Source: Vespa crabro
Taxonomy: Eukaryota; Arthropoda; Insecta; Hymenoptera; Vespidae
Length of the DNA stretch: 64,000 bases
NCBI RefSeq assembly: GCF_910589235.1
Contig: NC_060965.1
Location: forward strand, 186,001-250,000
Direction: 5' to 3'
Below are positions 1 to 14,199 of the stretch, one piece after another; positions within the stretch are counted from its first letter, which is position 1; each line of letters opens with the position of its first letter. A model generated the notes under the pieces. It worked only from the letters and a program-made list of their open reading frames with translations. It had not been told where the DNA came from and searched no databases. The position numbers and the translations under genes were made by a program.

Positions 1-1889
1 CGGAGCGTACGCTCGGTAACCAGGCTTCATTTTGCACCAGAACCGATGAAAAGTTTCTTAATATCCGATGAAAATGGAACCGTTAAACGCCGAGGAAAGT
101 TCACAGTCGAATCGAAGTCGGTCTTTCTCTCGGTCCCCGAGTCTTATATATGTCAGGACAATTCCAATATCTCATCAACGTCATATTAGATATTTATATC
201 GTAGCTCCAAAGTATTTCGTATCTATCGTACGAGGTATTACTCCTTTCGAGTAATATTTCTTTGGCAAGGAAACGGAGAAAAGTCCTTTCGTTTTTCCTT
301 CGAACGATTCTACGGGCGACGATTACCTCGTAATTTTCTGCACGGTGCTTCGTCAACGTGAAAGAAAGCTGAAATAGGAGACGAGGAGAGGAAGGAGTAA
401 AAGTAGAAAACCGAGTAATTCGATTTCGAAAAGATGGTTTGCGAACGTGACGATCGTTCCAGAAGAAGAAATCGTTTCGTGCTCGTACCCAACGATAAGA
501 AAAAGACGAACGTTTCTGCGGGCCCTCGTAGAGAGGACGTAAAACTGGTTACAAGTAGGACAAGTCTCTTTGTCCGTCCTCTTCTGAGACGACAGGGAAG
601 GCTCGTCGACGCGTAAAAGTAACAACGGCATAAAACCTTATCGCCAGCGGGCCAGACGGTCGCGGCCCTGCTTCGGAAACCTGCTCGTTGACCCGAATCA
701 TCCGTCAACGCGACGCCTTTTATTACGACGACGAGGAAGGAGTTTTTACCCTAAACACGATATATCCACCTGTATATATATATATATATATATATCGAAA
801 TGAATTTCCGTCGTCGACCATCTCTCATAGATTACCTCTGGGCTGCGTAGACGTTTCCGACGTGACAGAGAGACCGGTCCCTCCTCTTCTCTCTTCCTTT
901 TCTTATGAAACTAGACACGGACCGGGGATATCTACCCGAACGAATATCGTTGTTTTTGAAAAAAGAAGTTGGATCCGAAAGAAAAGTTAATCATTGAACG
1001 AGCGCGAATCGGGAGAGATCTATTTTGGGATATCGGTTCGAATATAATGAAGACGCGTCAAAATTCCTGGCATAGAGCAAACATTGGCGATTCGGTCGAA
1101 CGAGCGTCAAATAAATTCGTTCATGAATGACCGAAGCGATAACCGCATAAATAACAAAATTTTCGCTCCTATTTGAGATTCGAATGCGAATTATCGATAC
1201 GGAATTATCAGCGCGGAATCCATCATCGTTTGGCATTACGCAGAATCGTTTACATGGAAATTGTAAACCGTCTCGTCGACGAATTCGACCTATTAACAAG
1301 GATTATCCGACATCGTAAGATAATATGAAATATATTTTATAGATATGAAGGCGCTAGGATGGAACGAATGATCCCGATATCGCGCTACGATCGAACGGAA
1401 CGCGGACCCCGTTCGAATTTAGAAGGATTCGCGTTCGCGCCAACATAGAGGGCATCGTCAAGATCGTCGATAAAACGACGGCTGAGCTCGGGTTTTACTC
1501 GGAGCAGGCCGAGTGAAAGCCGGTCTTCTTTTATACGCTTTGCCCGACCCTTCCTAGACGTTTCTCCTTAGATGCTCGATAAACGAGAGAAAAGCTCGTT
1601 TCGAGTCGTCCGCCGCTCTTCTGCGAAATCTAGGTCAGTTTTCTGAGACGACGTCGTATAGGCCACTCGAAATAATTTAGTGGCGATCGATGTTACCTGG
1701 CTGAAAATAGAGAGACGCTACCGGTAGAGCGAGGTATAAGGGAGAGAGAAATGGCATTGTTATTTAATCCTATGTCGACAAACGTAGCCCACAGGGATGC
1801 GGTCGGACAGCGCGTCGTGACAGGGCGCGCGTCTTCGAGGCGTTTCCAACCGCTAACCATTTTCCTCCTTTAATCTCGAATTACCGTGC

Positions 1890-1922
1890 GAGAAAATTGC
1901 GAGAAAATTGCGAGAAAATTGC
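1890..1922 (+). repeat. 11-bp tandem repeat, three copies
   Basis: The unit gagaaaattgc occurs three times in perfect head-to-tail array. It is a minisatellite-like local duplication with no coding context. Confidence 0.9.
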
Positions 1923-4900
1923 AGTAACGGTCGGCGACAACCAACATCGTCGCAATTGCATTCGCTTTAAAGTAATATTACCAAACGAGTAAGCGATCAA
2001 CGAAACAAACACGCCGTTCGAGATCGAAGAATTGAGACGAATCGCCGCCCTTAAGAAGGAAGGAAGAAAGAAAGAAAGAAAGAAAGAAAGGAAGGCCCCT
2101 TTAAGTATCGAAGGAATGAGACGACAAGATAAGCGTGGACCTAAACGTGACTAATTGATGATTTACTACATCCACGATATCATCCCACTTAACTCGAACT
2201 TGAATTTTTCGAGAAAGCGATATCGGATCGGCGAGAAAGAAAGAAATTTTAGCAAAATTCATCGCGTCTATTTGCAAAGATCGTCTCGTTTCGTTACCAC
2301 GAATCGGATTATTTTTCTTTTTCTCCAAATTTCGTTGGGTGCAATAAGAAAATGGCCGTTACGAGTAAAGCGCCACAAGCAACTCGACTGGCCACTACTA
2401 GGCTAATTTGCAATAAAAGACTCGTTAGGGGAAGTGGCTAGCGAAATAAACGGCGAGCATCGTGGCTAGCCGAAATCGCGATTGAATATTCATCGGCGTA
2501 CGTGCGCCACGGGACAGAAGAGCCGGCCCGCCCGCCCGCTTATTACGATGCAGTCGTCGTTTTGATTATAACGAACACGCTAACGTCATCATTATCGTCA
2601 TAACGATGCTCGCGATGCGACCGGTTTATCAATAATTGCGTCCCATCTCTATGTCCCCTCGCGTCTTCGCTTATTCCTCTTTCCTCCTACGTCCCATTCT
2701 CGTCGTCTCCGCCAATCGGTTTATCGATGCAACGACGACACAGCGACGACACGTGGCTGGGTAAAAAAAAAGCGCAAAGTAGGGGTATACCGCAGTTTGA
2801 AGGAGAAGAACCCAGAAGAAGAAGAAGAAGAAGAAGATAAAAGGACGACATTTCTGAAGAAACACGTTTCATTGGGTGGTTCTCGCTTTGGTGTGATCGT
2901 TAGCGCGAACGCTAACTGTTTAAATCTTCGACTAGAAAATTTTTGCGCACCCTGTATAAAATTGCACCCTTCTCCCCACGCCCTACTACCCGAATACTAT
3001 CCCCCACCATTTCGAGCGTGTCTCTCCCCACTACCTCGATCGATACGTTTCGTTCGTTCGTTTGCCTCTTTCTCTCTTCATGCCGAGAGAACCTATAACT
3101 GTTGCGCCCCGTAATTTTCGCAGCCGAGAGGGCACGTATATACATATGCCAATTAGTGGCAAGGGTCCCTTGCGAACCTTAAACCATCCTAATTATGTAA
3201 CACCATCGATCCGCCGCTCGAGAAACGGCCAATGTGTCGTGGATTACAACGCGCAACCACGATATACGCGTACGTGTATTCTTGCCTTTTCACCTTTTCT
3301 TCTTTTATCGGTAAATATCAAATTCGCCGCATCGGTTATAATTACTTCAACAGGAAATTTACAACGAGTATTTCATTATATTGAAATGAAATGTTAATGG
3401 AGAAACGCAAACAGCTAATTCCTTTGGTCCTCTACAATTTCGACTATTTCGCTTATTATATTTAATATCGCCGTAGAAGAAGAGACAGAAGTGTATCCGA
3501 AAAAAGTGCGGCGGCACATGTATGCACACGACAAAGTAATTGTCCTTTACGAGGCAGAAAATAAGGTATAGCCGATGAAGAAAGAGAAATACAAAAGAAA
3601 AGAAAAGAAAAGAAAAGAAGAGAAAAGAGGCAACGCGAAAGAGTGAAAAAGGGAGATGAAAAAAAAAAAAGTACGGGCGATAAAGAGAGAAATTCCATTT
3701 AAAAGCCTCCGTGCGATTCGACACGCTCGACGAGAAATTTTTGCGCTCTGTTACGAGATGCGCTGGCGCGCACTGAAAATATATATTCCGTTGGAGATCG
3801 TCGCCGTGGTCGATATTTGTGTGCATTTTACATGAAGCGACGCATTTCTTTCTTTTCTTTTGTTGTTTTGTTCTTTTCTCTTCTTTTTTCTTTTTCTACA
3901 AGCCACATAAATCCAGCACGTCGTATTTAAATCCCGGCCGAGCGGCATTCATTACTTTTCGATGGTAGTAATGCCTTTAGTTTTCTTTCGATACAAAACT
4001 CCAAACGCATCCTTCTTCCTTCTCATTTATCTTCCTCAACGTTTCGATATTATACGTATCGATCTATAAGCATACAAACGTACGAACGAAAAGGATTTCT
4101 TTGAAATATTAAGGGTAAGAGAAATCCAATTTTCCAAGGGTACATTTATAAACGTTAAGACGGGTCTAGAGACTCGTTCGTCGAATGCGAAGAAAAGCGA
4201 ACACACAACGGTCGAAGGTGGATCATTTTCCTCTTCGTTTTTTTCTCTGTTTCTCTTTGTCAGCGAACCCGGTAGAACGGGATAGGAGGACGCATCAATA
4301 CCGCGTGGTAAAAAAGTAGTCGAACTAGCGAGAGTCTCGCGTTTCCACTTCCCGGAACCCTTTTCCGACCACCCTGCGCGACCGCCGTGCGATAATAAAC
4401 ACGCGGCTCATTATCGCACTCGTTTATGGAATATTCTTTGTTCGGGATAAATATGCCGACGGTGACTCTTTGCTTACGTTGCTCTGGCAAGGATCCAGAG
4501 ATTGAGCGACCAAGGTTGCGCTGCTTCCGACGGAAGCTGTCCTAAGATTTATACAGATATTATATTTCCATTTAGCCGCGATTCGCGAAGTCGCGTTCGG
4601 CTTTCTACTTTCAACTTCGGTAACGTCGTTTTCGTCCTTCACGACAGCGAAAAGGTAAACTCTTACAGAAACTTTTTGATTAACTGTCCTGCGAGACCGC
4701 GTAGACGGTTTGCACGAGGAATGGAACCGACAAAGGAAGCTCGTGCAAAACCACGGTGGTTCGCACGGGATAGAAAAAGAATCGACAATTCGCATTTTTA
4801 CCACGTTTACGTTTTCCAATAGAAAACGACAAAATTTCTCAAACGATGGAAACGTCGGTCCAGCCACGACGAAAAGTTATTTCATAAAATTCCTAGTAAA

Positions 4901-6519
4901 CGTCTGCAAAAGGAAATCCTTGAAAATAATTTATTTAGACGCTTTTGAATAGCATCGGATAAAAATTTTGTTCAGCGACTCGTATCGTTACGCTTCGTAA
5001 AGCTTCCGAAACATTAGCGAGGTACTTAACGGGTTCATTCTTTTAAGCGGCCACCATCTCGAGCGACCCGTCGAAATGAAAAAATAATTTCTCGTTGCCG
5101 CGCGATGCGGGGGAAGAAATTTTGAAGAAAGTCCGTTTGGCGATTGAAACACATCGACGTAACGTAATTACCAAGGGGAATATTTTCGACCGATTAAAAG
5201 TGAGAGTGCGAAATGAAAAGAATAAAAAATGGAGAGAGGGAGAAAAGCAATGAAGGTATTAATTCGCAAAACTCGCGTATTTCAACCAAACTCTCAGAAT
5301 TTCCCTTAATAATTTGCGAGCGAGCTGCGAAACCTATTGCAACGTGCAACCCCGTGCGCCGGAAAGCCCGTCGCGTTCAGGCACACTTGCTACGAAAGCA
5401 AAAGCCAGGGCTTCGTTAGGCCGCGATATTTGTAACGTTTTATGAGTTTAGATTTAGTGCGAGTCGCCCCGGCTTTGCGACTACAAAAGCAAACCCGTTT
5501 ATATCCGAGTTCGTGTTCGGTTAATGATCGAGCGTTTTATCACCCTCGCGAGTATCACGTTATAGGAACGTTCTCCAATCCGTGAAACCGAACGTTACTC
5601 ATAAATCCTGGATAGGATATAATAAAGCGAAATGTTACCTTCCCACCGTATATTCCGTGACGACGGATACGTTTTTCTCTCCGTCTCTCTCCGACAGAAA
5701 CAGGCGTTAGTGCGCGCGCGAGAGTGAAATCAATAAAAGCATATGATAAAGTTGAGGACGATCGTAGAAAATAGATACGACGAATGGAGCCATTGAAAAT
5801 GATGGGCTCGCGAGGAATATCATTGGCTCGTTTTACCAAATTTACGAGGCTCGCGTCGAATTCGTATTAGAACGGGGATATAACGTATTCTCGATCGACG
5901 AGTCGATTTTACGTCGATCGAGTCACGCTTTAACGTGAAAATCGAATTAATATCGCGAGTCTTTGCGAATTTGAAGGAATCGTCAATACGTCGGGTAATT
6001 TTATCGTACGCGAGAATATCGAAGGAAGGAAGATCGTCGTCCCTTTGCTACCTTAGAAAAGCGAACAAGACGAAGTTTATCCGACGACGACGACGACTAT
6101 ACGACGGGCACGAGCCACCGAAACGTTTACGATCGAAACTACACTTTCAACTGACACGACGTAGTAATTGCCGGTGCATTATTTCTCTTATTGCTCCACG
6201 CTATAATTCAATGTTATGTCCTGCAATTTCCATGCTGACCGCTTACGACACGGACCTTCCGTCCGTCTACGGGATCTACATCTCGTTGCGTAATTATGCG
6301 CATCCAGCCATTATTTAGAATTACGTCTATCCATTTTCCGCGAAAGGAAAAGAAAAAAATTTCCTTATAATAGCTACAAAAGATACGGAGGGAAGATAGT
6401 TTAACCGACAAAACTTTTCCCTTTTGCGTTCGTACGAGGAGAATGGGGAAATTAAATAGAAAACTTTCGACGATTTTAATTAAAAGTATAACAAGCGATC
6501 GACAAGGATAAGAGAGAGG

Positions 6520-6562
<43 letters not shown>

Positions 6563-7291
6563 GGGAAGAGATAATGGTATGGCTCTCGCTTATTCGCATA
6601 CGCGTGGCAAGAATCCAGAGCGATCTCGCCGAGCAGAAGCGCACCACGGAATTCGTAAGGTTCGGTCTTCGTCTTCCACTTGATTCCACCGTAACGATCG
6701 TTCGTGCTTACGTAAACTATTTCTCGGTTGGAACAAAGAGCGAATTCCGATCGACGTTCGACCGCTTTCGCTAGTATTTCGAGACGTAAGAAACGATTGA
6801 TATCGATATTCTCTTATTTCTCTCTTTTCCCTACTTCTCTCTCGCCTACATAAAATAAGTAAAGCGTATAACCGTATCTTTGAAAGAAACATAAATTTCG
6901 ATCGAACCTACTTAAATTTCGAATTCCAATTCGCTTGCTGCCTGCCTTCTGTCGAATCGACGTGGGCAATAAAAAATGCTGGTGGACACGAAATGGCCAA
7001 AAGTCGGTGCTAAAAAATTTTCGAGTCCTGAAAGTTACAACTCTGTGACGTTGAGAAAAGACGACTCAGTCGTCGGTTTGTCAACTCCCCTCGGTGCTAC
7101 CAGTAAGCGAATTATTCCGCGAATATGGATTTATGGTAAAGATCGGAATAACTTGGATAGGCGATGGCCACAGTGGGCCGTAGTGTGGAAAAAACAAGAT
7201 CGTTTGACTTAACGATAGTTCGAAATGAAAAATTAAAAAAGAAAAAAATATATCATAGAAAAAATTTAATATACTCGTACCGGAAAGGTGA

Positions 7292-7332
<41 letters not shown>

Positions 7333-8515
7333 CTCGATTGTAAGGGAAGACGCGAGTACTATGGCCGCGCTGGAAGACCGACACTCTCCCGAGAATTCAG
7401 ATTACTGATTTACGAGCTTCCGTTACCGGTTAGAACCGATCCCTCGGTTTTCGAGAAGAGGCCAGAGCAGTAGCAGATGCCACGAATGCGCTTCGAGAGA
7501 GGTAAATCCTATCAGAAGTACTTAGAGTTTGGCATTGCCACCCTCTTACTCCGTGCTTCGTCGTCCGTAACTGGCAGAGCGGTTCTACCCTAGTTAACTC
7601 CTCCTCCTCCTCCTCCTCCCCCCGCAGGATCGACTTCTATTTCTCCCTATCGCTCTTGATTGGGATATGACCGAGAATTAACTTGCTCCGATGCGTTCTC
7701 CCAACCCTTTTCTACTTCAGCTACTGCGATCGTCGCGAATTCAAACTCCAAACTAGTCCGAGAGATCGACTATTCATTACTGCCCATAGATTATCGCCCG
7801 TTATTTGCATCGATTCTGCTCAAATATTAGGGAAGAGTTGAGACGAGTTGCTTAGAGGTAATAGTTTTACCGTTGTCGTCGTCGGTAGCACGCGGCACGA
7901 AGAAAAGATGGAAAGACTATTAAAGCAGGGCGATAGGAGAATGAGTGCATCGGTCCGCATCGAGATACGAGTAAATGGTGCATCGCGTTACTTAGCTTTT
8001 ACTATGAGATTTATGCCGAGCGCTCGCGGCGACAAAAGTGCTCCGCACGAGCGTTCAAATTTACGCAGATTATTACGAAGAATAATGCACGCTCGTACCA
8101 TCCCAGAGGGTTGAGCCATCCTCTTTCCTTCTTCCCCCCTTGCCCCCTATCCCTTTTTTTTCCTTTCTTCTTCTTTTGCTTCTGTGATAAATGTGTTGTG
8201 ACGGACGTTTTAAAGAATTAAACGTTCGTGAAAAGCTAATCCTGGCGAGCGAGCGAGTCCGGTCGTCATCTCTGCTTGACCGCCTACAGTCACGAACGAA
8301 CAGCACGTATTAATAAACGTCAAGCGCGATGCAAATACGCAATTGAGTAAATACGATGATACGATAAAGAAAGTTGTAGAGAAATTTTTATTAATAACGT
8401 GATTCGATTTTATCGACACTGGTTCGAGCAAACAGACGTATCGTAGGCTTTCATTTAATCGATCGCTTTATATCCCAAACCGTCCGTCCCTCGTAACACG
8501 ATAGAAAAATCTAAA

Positions 8516-8519
<4 letters not shown>

Positions 8520-8573
<54 letters not shown>
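8520..8573 (+). repeat. (GA)n microsatellite
   Basis: A pure GA dinucleotide run of about 27 units. It generates Leu-Ser repeat ORFs on the opposite strand that are not genes. Confidence 0.95.
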
Positions 8574-8577
<4 letters not shown>

Positions 8578-11500
8578 GGAGTTGGATTCGGACGATTCGC
8601 GATAGAGATTGCAAAAAGTATGATCACGTGGCAGTCCATCACGATGCCAGGGATATCTCTTCGCGCCTCGACGTAACGTCTGCGACGTAACGCCTGCGAC
8701 ATTCCGTTCGTATTGCTAGCTAACACAGGTAATTCCTCTCTAGCTAGCGGCGAGACGTGACACGTTCGACTGCGACGTTTCGAAAGTTCCTCAAAAAGCT
8801 AGCTTCGCGAGATAAAGGAATATCTAAATTCATCCTCAATCCGTAAATGTATCTAAGCCGACTTTACAAACGACTCATTATTTCCATCGATAAGCCAAAC
8901 TTTATACATTCTCGATTAGTAGTGTATTGACGTATAACGGGACTTTATTAATTACCAACCAACTAGACTTATAATAAATAATTCGTTGAAAATATTCTTG
9001 CTTTGATCGCTCGTTTGAAACGAGCTCGCCGCCAGTCGATAAGAGCATTTAAAGCACGCAACGGGGCAATGCGATTTCTCTAATTTCCCGTGGGTACTGT
9101 TCGTCGTGCTATTTTACCTAGCTATTTCAAAATCTAAATTATTATAGGAAAGAGTGCATTAATTTAGCTTTAATCAATCGGCGATCGAATCGCCCAGGTA
9201 GTAATAAACTTTCGATCGGTAAAGCTTTTTTCGACCTATTACTTACTCCCTCGTCGATTATGTTTCTTGGCCACGCGAATACGTAACGTTAATGCGGTAT
9301 CTTACGTAAATGAGGTAAAGAAATGAGGGACGAATGAGGCGTTGAAAGCAGTTTAATTTCGCCGAAAATATCGCGGACATATAAATTAGCGGAATAAAAC
9401 GAAGAATCGCGGCAGATAGAAATGTCAGCGCGTTGGTAATTAATTGGAGAACGGCCGACAATTCCGTCGGTTAAAGGAGCCCCACATGATGCGGTTTCGA
9501 GAGTGTAAAACTTTGAATTTTGGCGGTGAACGCGGTTGATCGATCAGTAACATTGATACGTCATTTTCGGCGAGCCCGAGCAAACGAGGAAGCAAGTACA
9601 AGCACGGCGTCTATACTCGCTGCTGTTTTACTCGATTCCAAGCGAACGGAGAACGAACAAACGAGTTTTTTGTTTGTTTGTTTGTTTGTTTGTTTGCTTG
9701 CTTGCTTGCTTTTCTCTGCAAATCGCTCGAGCTCGAATGAAAACGCGAAAGCAATTTCTGTTCTTCACAAAACGTACAGTCCAAACAACGAACAGTTGAA
9801 AGACTCCTGCTCGTACGAACGTGAAATCCACTACGATTTGAAAGAACGCGAGCGAAAATACAATGGTATTTTCATCGAATTTGTTGCGCGATATTAATTA
9901 GACCTTTTCGAAAGAAGCTCGTCGTCTCTTATCCTCTCTTATATCTCTTTTCTTTAGAGACCCTACCGACGAATTCGAGTTAGTTCGGTTAGAAGAAAAA
10001 ACAATGTTATTATCGTACGTGCGGAAAAATCGGAAATGACTGAAATACCTAGCACCTGAGTTACTATAACTCGTGCTGACCTCGCTCGCGATATCTAATT
10101 ATATCCGACTAGAGTCCAACGCTTTAATGACTTTAATAATAACAACGATAATTAGGAGGAGAACGGTCCAAGGGTTCTTCTTCTACGAACCGGACTATCG
10201 TGGCTGTTCGACGAAAACGATGAAAAATCGTTGGCAATGTCAAAGAGATCGCGTTAAAATTTGTTGCGAAAGAACGCTTTGGGAAGAATCAAAGTTCGGA
10301 AAAGTCCCTGTGGGACTCGGAGAGTTATATCGCTTCGATTCGATGTATCGATAATTTTTCACTACGTTGCGGTCTTGGACGCAGCACGAAGCCACCTTTT
10401 TCCTGCCATTATCTGAAACGCGGAAAAACGATGGAGCAGTGCCATTAACGCTATCGATAACCGTTATTTAAGAGAGAGGGGGAGAAAGGATCTTTTGCAC
10501 GAAGCAACGAGACAACGTTCGCGATGCAGAAATGGAAAGAGAGGAAAAAGATAAACGGACGGATTTCGCTATATAACATTTTGCGATGATTTTTTCCTTT
10601 TTCCTCGCGGTTATCTCTCTTATGAAAAGCTGAGTCACGAGTTGGTTCTAAAACCAACGAAAAGAGAGTAAGGTGCTTTGAGGTATTTTATTCAAACGAT
10701 TGTTTGAACGTGCAAAATCAATCTACGAACATTTTTTAGATTTCATCGTTAACTCGTTGATTAATTCGTTGAAAAATTACGCGATTTACATAAGAAATTG
10801 TATTCGAACGGATAAAAAGAAAGAGAAAAAATAGAAAAAAATAAAAAAACAATAAATAGTAAAGCGAAACGATCGAGTTAGGTAGAACGCATAGATATGG
10901 TAGACCGCAACAGCGGCTAGAATTAATCACCTTGATAAATAATAATAACCAACGGCGTTCTCGCACCTAGTTAGTTCGTTATTAATACGCAATTCATATT
11001 AAACGTACCCTTTGACCGCGAGCATATAACTACGTAAGTGCGGTGAGAACCTACTTCTCTCTCTCTCTCTCTCCCTCTCCCTCGACCAGTTCTAATCTTC
11101 AACAGCATAGCCCTTATTACTGCACTTTGTTTCCACGTTATGCACGTTCTTCTCCCGTGCGTGTACGCGTATATTATACGTATGTCCGTGAAGTCGTTAC
11201 TCTGCGCTACTTTAGACGTACCTCATAATTAACGCCTAATAATTAATCAACGACGAGTGAGAAAGTTTCCCCGAAAGTTTCTCGTTTGCACGAGTTACTC
11301 ATACGTCGTACGATCTCGAGTGTCGTAGAGAACGTCGGATGAACGCACGCTTATCGTATTAATCGATGCCTGAAATGGGGGACTGCCCATGGAGATCGAA
11401 GAGAAAAGAAAAATTAATAAAATGAAGTTCGTAACTTTTCTTTTTTCTTCGTATCAATATCGCATTCGTAGGAGCGAGACCAAATATGATTTACGACGGA

Positions 11501-11735
11501 GAAGCAAAGATCGAAAAATGGATCGAATTGGATGGAGCGCCGAGAGAACGGTGAAAAAGTGTAAGCGTCAAGAGAGACATCGCCACGATATTTCGCGGCG
11601 ATCCGACAAAATTTACGATACCGAAGAGGATAGATACACGTTCGTCGTAGCTTCGAGCCTCGAATGAATATTACGTCCTCCTCCTGTTGTCATTCGTGGT
11701 AATGAAGTTATTGACGTTTAATTACGGGTATTGGT

Positions 11736-11769
11736 ATATACATATCCAATTATACTTGGATATGTATAT
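11736..11769. repeat. Perfect inverted repeat, 14-bp arms and 6-nt loop
   Basis: Left arm ATATACATATCCAA and right arm TTGGATATGTATAT are separated by TTATAC. It is AT-rich and could extrude or fold in RNA on either strand. Confidence 0.9.
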
Positions 11770-12092
11770 GTACACGTACGTATACATGTCCGAACGACGA
11801 TATAGATATGCTTAAGTCTTATTAACGACTTACGTCTTGTTACGTTAAATTTTTGTTTTCGTCCTGAATCGAATAGAAATTGAATGAAACAAAGAAACGT
11901 AGGAGAGAAAAGAAGTTCGATGACAAGAGAGGAAAGAAGAGATGTGACGAGCAAACAATGGCCCGGAATCAACGTTCAAACAATTACTATTACTGCAAAG
12001 TCGGTGGCAGTGTACTCCGACGTTGTTGATAATAATTCCTCTGGTAGACAATGCCTCGAGCTTGGCACGAGCAAGAAAGATAGACAGCTAGA

Positions 12093-12125
<33 letters not shown>

Positions 12126-13979
12126 GGAGAAACAAGCGGTAGAAAGCGGTAGGAGCAGGGTGAAGGCTTTCTAGGAAAGGACCAGGCGAGATAAGCTTTT
12201 AATTTTCGCTCGGGAGCAACTTCCCATACCACCAGCTACCACCCTCTCTCGACAATGCCTCCAAATTAAAGCACCCTTCGCTTACGCTCGTCCTCGATGT
12301 GAGCGACGCTACGTTTTGCATAATCATTTTACGAGCGGACAAAATCCGCAGGATAGCGCGAGCTCCCTCGGAAGACTTTTCCTGCGAATAAGGCTACCTA
12401 GGAGGCTAGCGTGGAAGGCGAAAATCCGTGCGACTTTAAGACGGTATACCTGGCTCAATCGCTGACGATATCGTTCGAGCGTGCAACGTCGGCGCTTCGA
12501 GGATATTTTTATAACTGGATGATAGAGTACTGGATCGTTCGTCGACCACTACCGAATAAACTTTAAACTTTATATAGCCATTTTAAAATTCTCACTTTAG
12601 ATTTTAAGCTACCTTTACCTTTGAAATAACAAGGATCAATGAAACAATAGCGATCGTGCGAATTGATCTAATTGTTAATTTGTACTTGCGAGACGAGAGA
12701 GAGAATACGTTCTTACACATGCTCGATCGTAGAATCCGCTTGGTTACAAAATCAATGAGAAAAGAAAGAGAGACGAGAGTACGCGAGAAGAAAGAACGAG
12801 TTAACAAATATAAAAGACGCCGGATAGGGAAGGTTTCATTTTTCACTCGACTCTCGACGACAATGGACTGGAATTAAACTGAGGCATACCGAGCTTGCGT
12901 AATTGTTTTACGAGCGGATAAAATTCATGAAGGTACGGGGGGACAAATGCGGGACAGCTATTTTCTTCGGGGACGAAAAGTTTGCGGTAAGGAAAGCATT
13001 TTTAACGTATTTACGTTCGATTCTACGCTCTCGTCGAACCATTAAGTATCCACCGATGAAGCCAGCTAATACGCCTCATTTCGATTTCGATCTTGAGAAT
13101 CTTGCTAGGCATTTTTATTCATTCATTACTATGGATTATTACGCAGTAACGCGACGATAATTAACAAAAAGAAGGGCCTCGATAAGAGTTCATCGAAATG
13201 TTTCTCAACAAAAGAATGCTCCACTCAACGAACGCAATGCCAGAATTGGTAGTGCTTTGCGTTCGTCTCTTCTTTCGTTTATTTGGTCCATCGCGAGGGC
13301 ATCACAATGTAATTATCAATTTAATTAAAATGCGCCCCAATTATCATAAGACTTAATTGTTTACATACCACGATGGTACGGTCTAATAAACGACGCGGTT
13401 TTGTCTAACGCTACGGATATACAATCATAAATCTGCATTCCGTTACAGTCACACAAATCACGAGCGAGATAACTTCTGGAATCTACTGCGTACGTTTTTA
13501 TGTAAACCGCCAAAATATGTTGGGTTAGTAAAAAGAAAAATAAAAAGAAAAAAAAACAAAAAAAAAAAAGAACACGATGAAAATTTATTTTATAATCGAT
13601 GACTAAAGCCGTCCGCGCGCGGTTATCCTGATTAATCTTTTTCCATTTACGCACACGGAAAAAACTTATTCCACGGCAAGACAATCGTATAACTTATCTT
13701 TTAGAATAATTAAAGTCCCAATTATTTACACGATAAATACATTTTCTGGAAAGAGGACCGATGGTGGACTTCGATTCGAATCGACTAAATTTGAATAAAT
13801 GAAAGCGTAAAGTTTCCCGGTTGACGGTAACGCAGTGAATGATATAGCGTCGTATCGTAAAAGTTGGAGCTAATAGGACAACGAGAAGAGGTATAGGTTT
13901 TGAAGGGAAAGGAGAAGTCTCGGGGTAAAATGTGTCTAAAGTTTGGACGTCGGCACGGCGACTTTAAGAAGTTGTTTCG

Positions 13980-14010
<31 letters not shown>

Positions 14011-14150
14011 GAGGAAAGGAGAAAAAGAGAGGTTTCATTTTCTTTCGGACGGTTTCGCTTCTTCGCAAGATGAAATCCATCGTCCCATACGGTAGCTTTG
14101 CTAATAAATTTCAACTGCAGCGAGCTACGAGATCGGTAAAGACCGAATAG

Positions 14151-14152
<2 letters not shown>

Positions 14153-14198
<46 letters not shown>
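14153..14198 (+). repeat. (GA)n microsatellite
   Basis: A pure GA run of about 23 units, with a second GA run at 13978-14008 some 150 bases before it. Confidence 0.95.

Positions 14199-14199
<1 letters not shown>

Noticed and set aside
4424..4867. 147-codon minus-strand ORF overlapping a 106-codon plus-strand ORF
   Set aside because: No dystrophin C-terminal motif (no WW, EF-hand or ZZ pattern), no good start on the plus strand and no strong donor; probably chance overlap.
5555..5839. Minus-strand ORF with a GGGAAG|GTAACA donor
   Set aside because: No resemblance to spectrin repeats or dystrophin C-terminal domains and no acceptor at its start.
5935..6318. 127-codon plus-strand ORF
   Set aside because: It starts at GTG, has no domain, signal or splice sites, and its composition follows local CpG-rich DNA.
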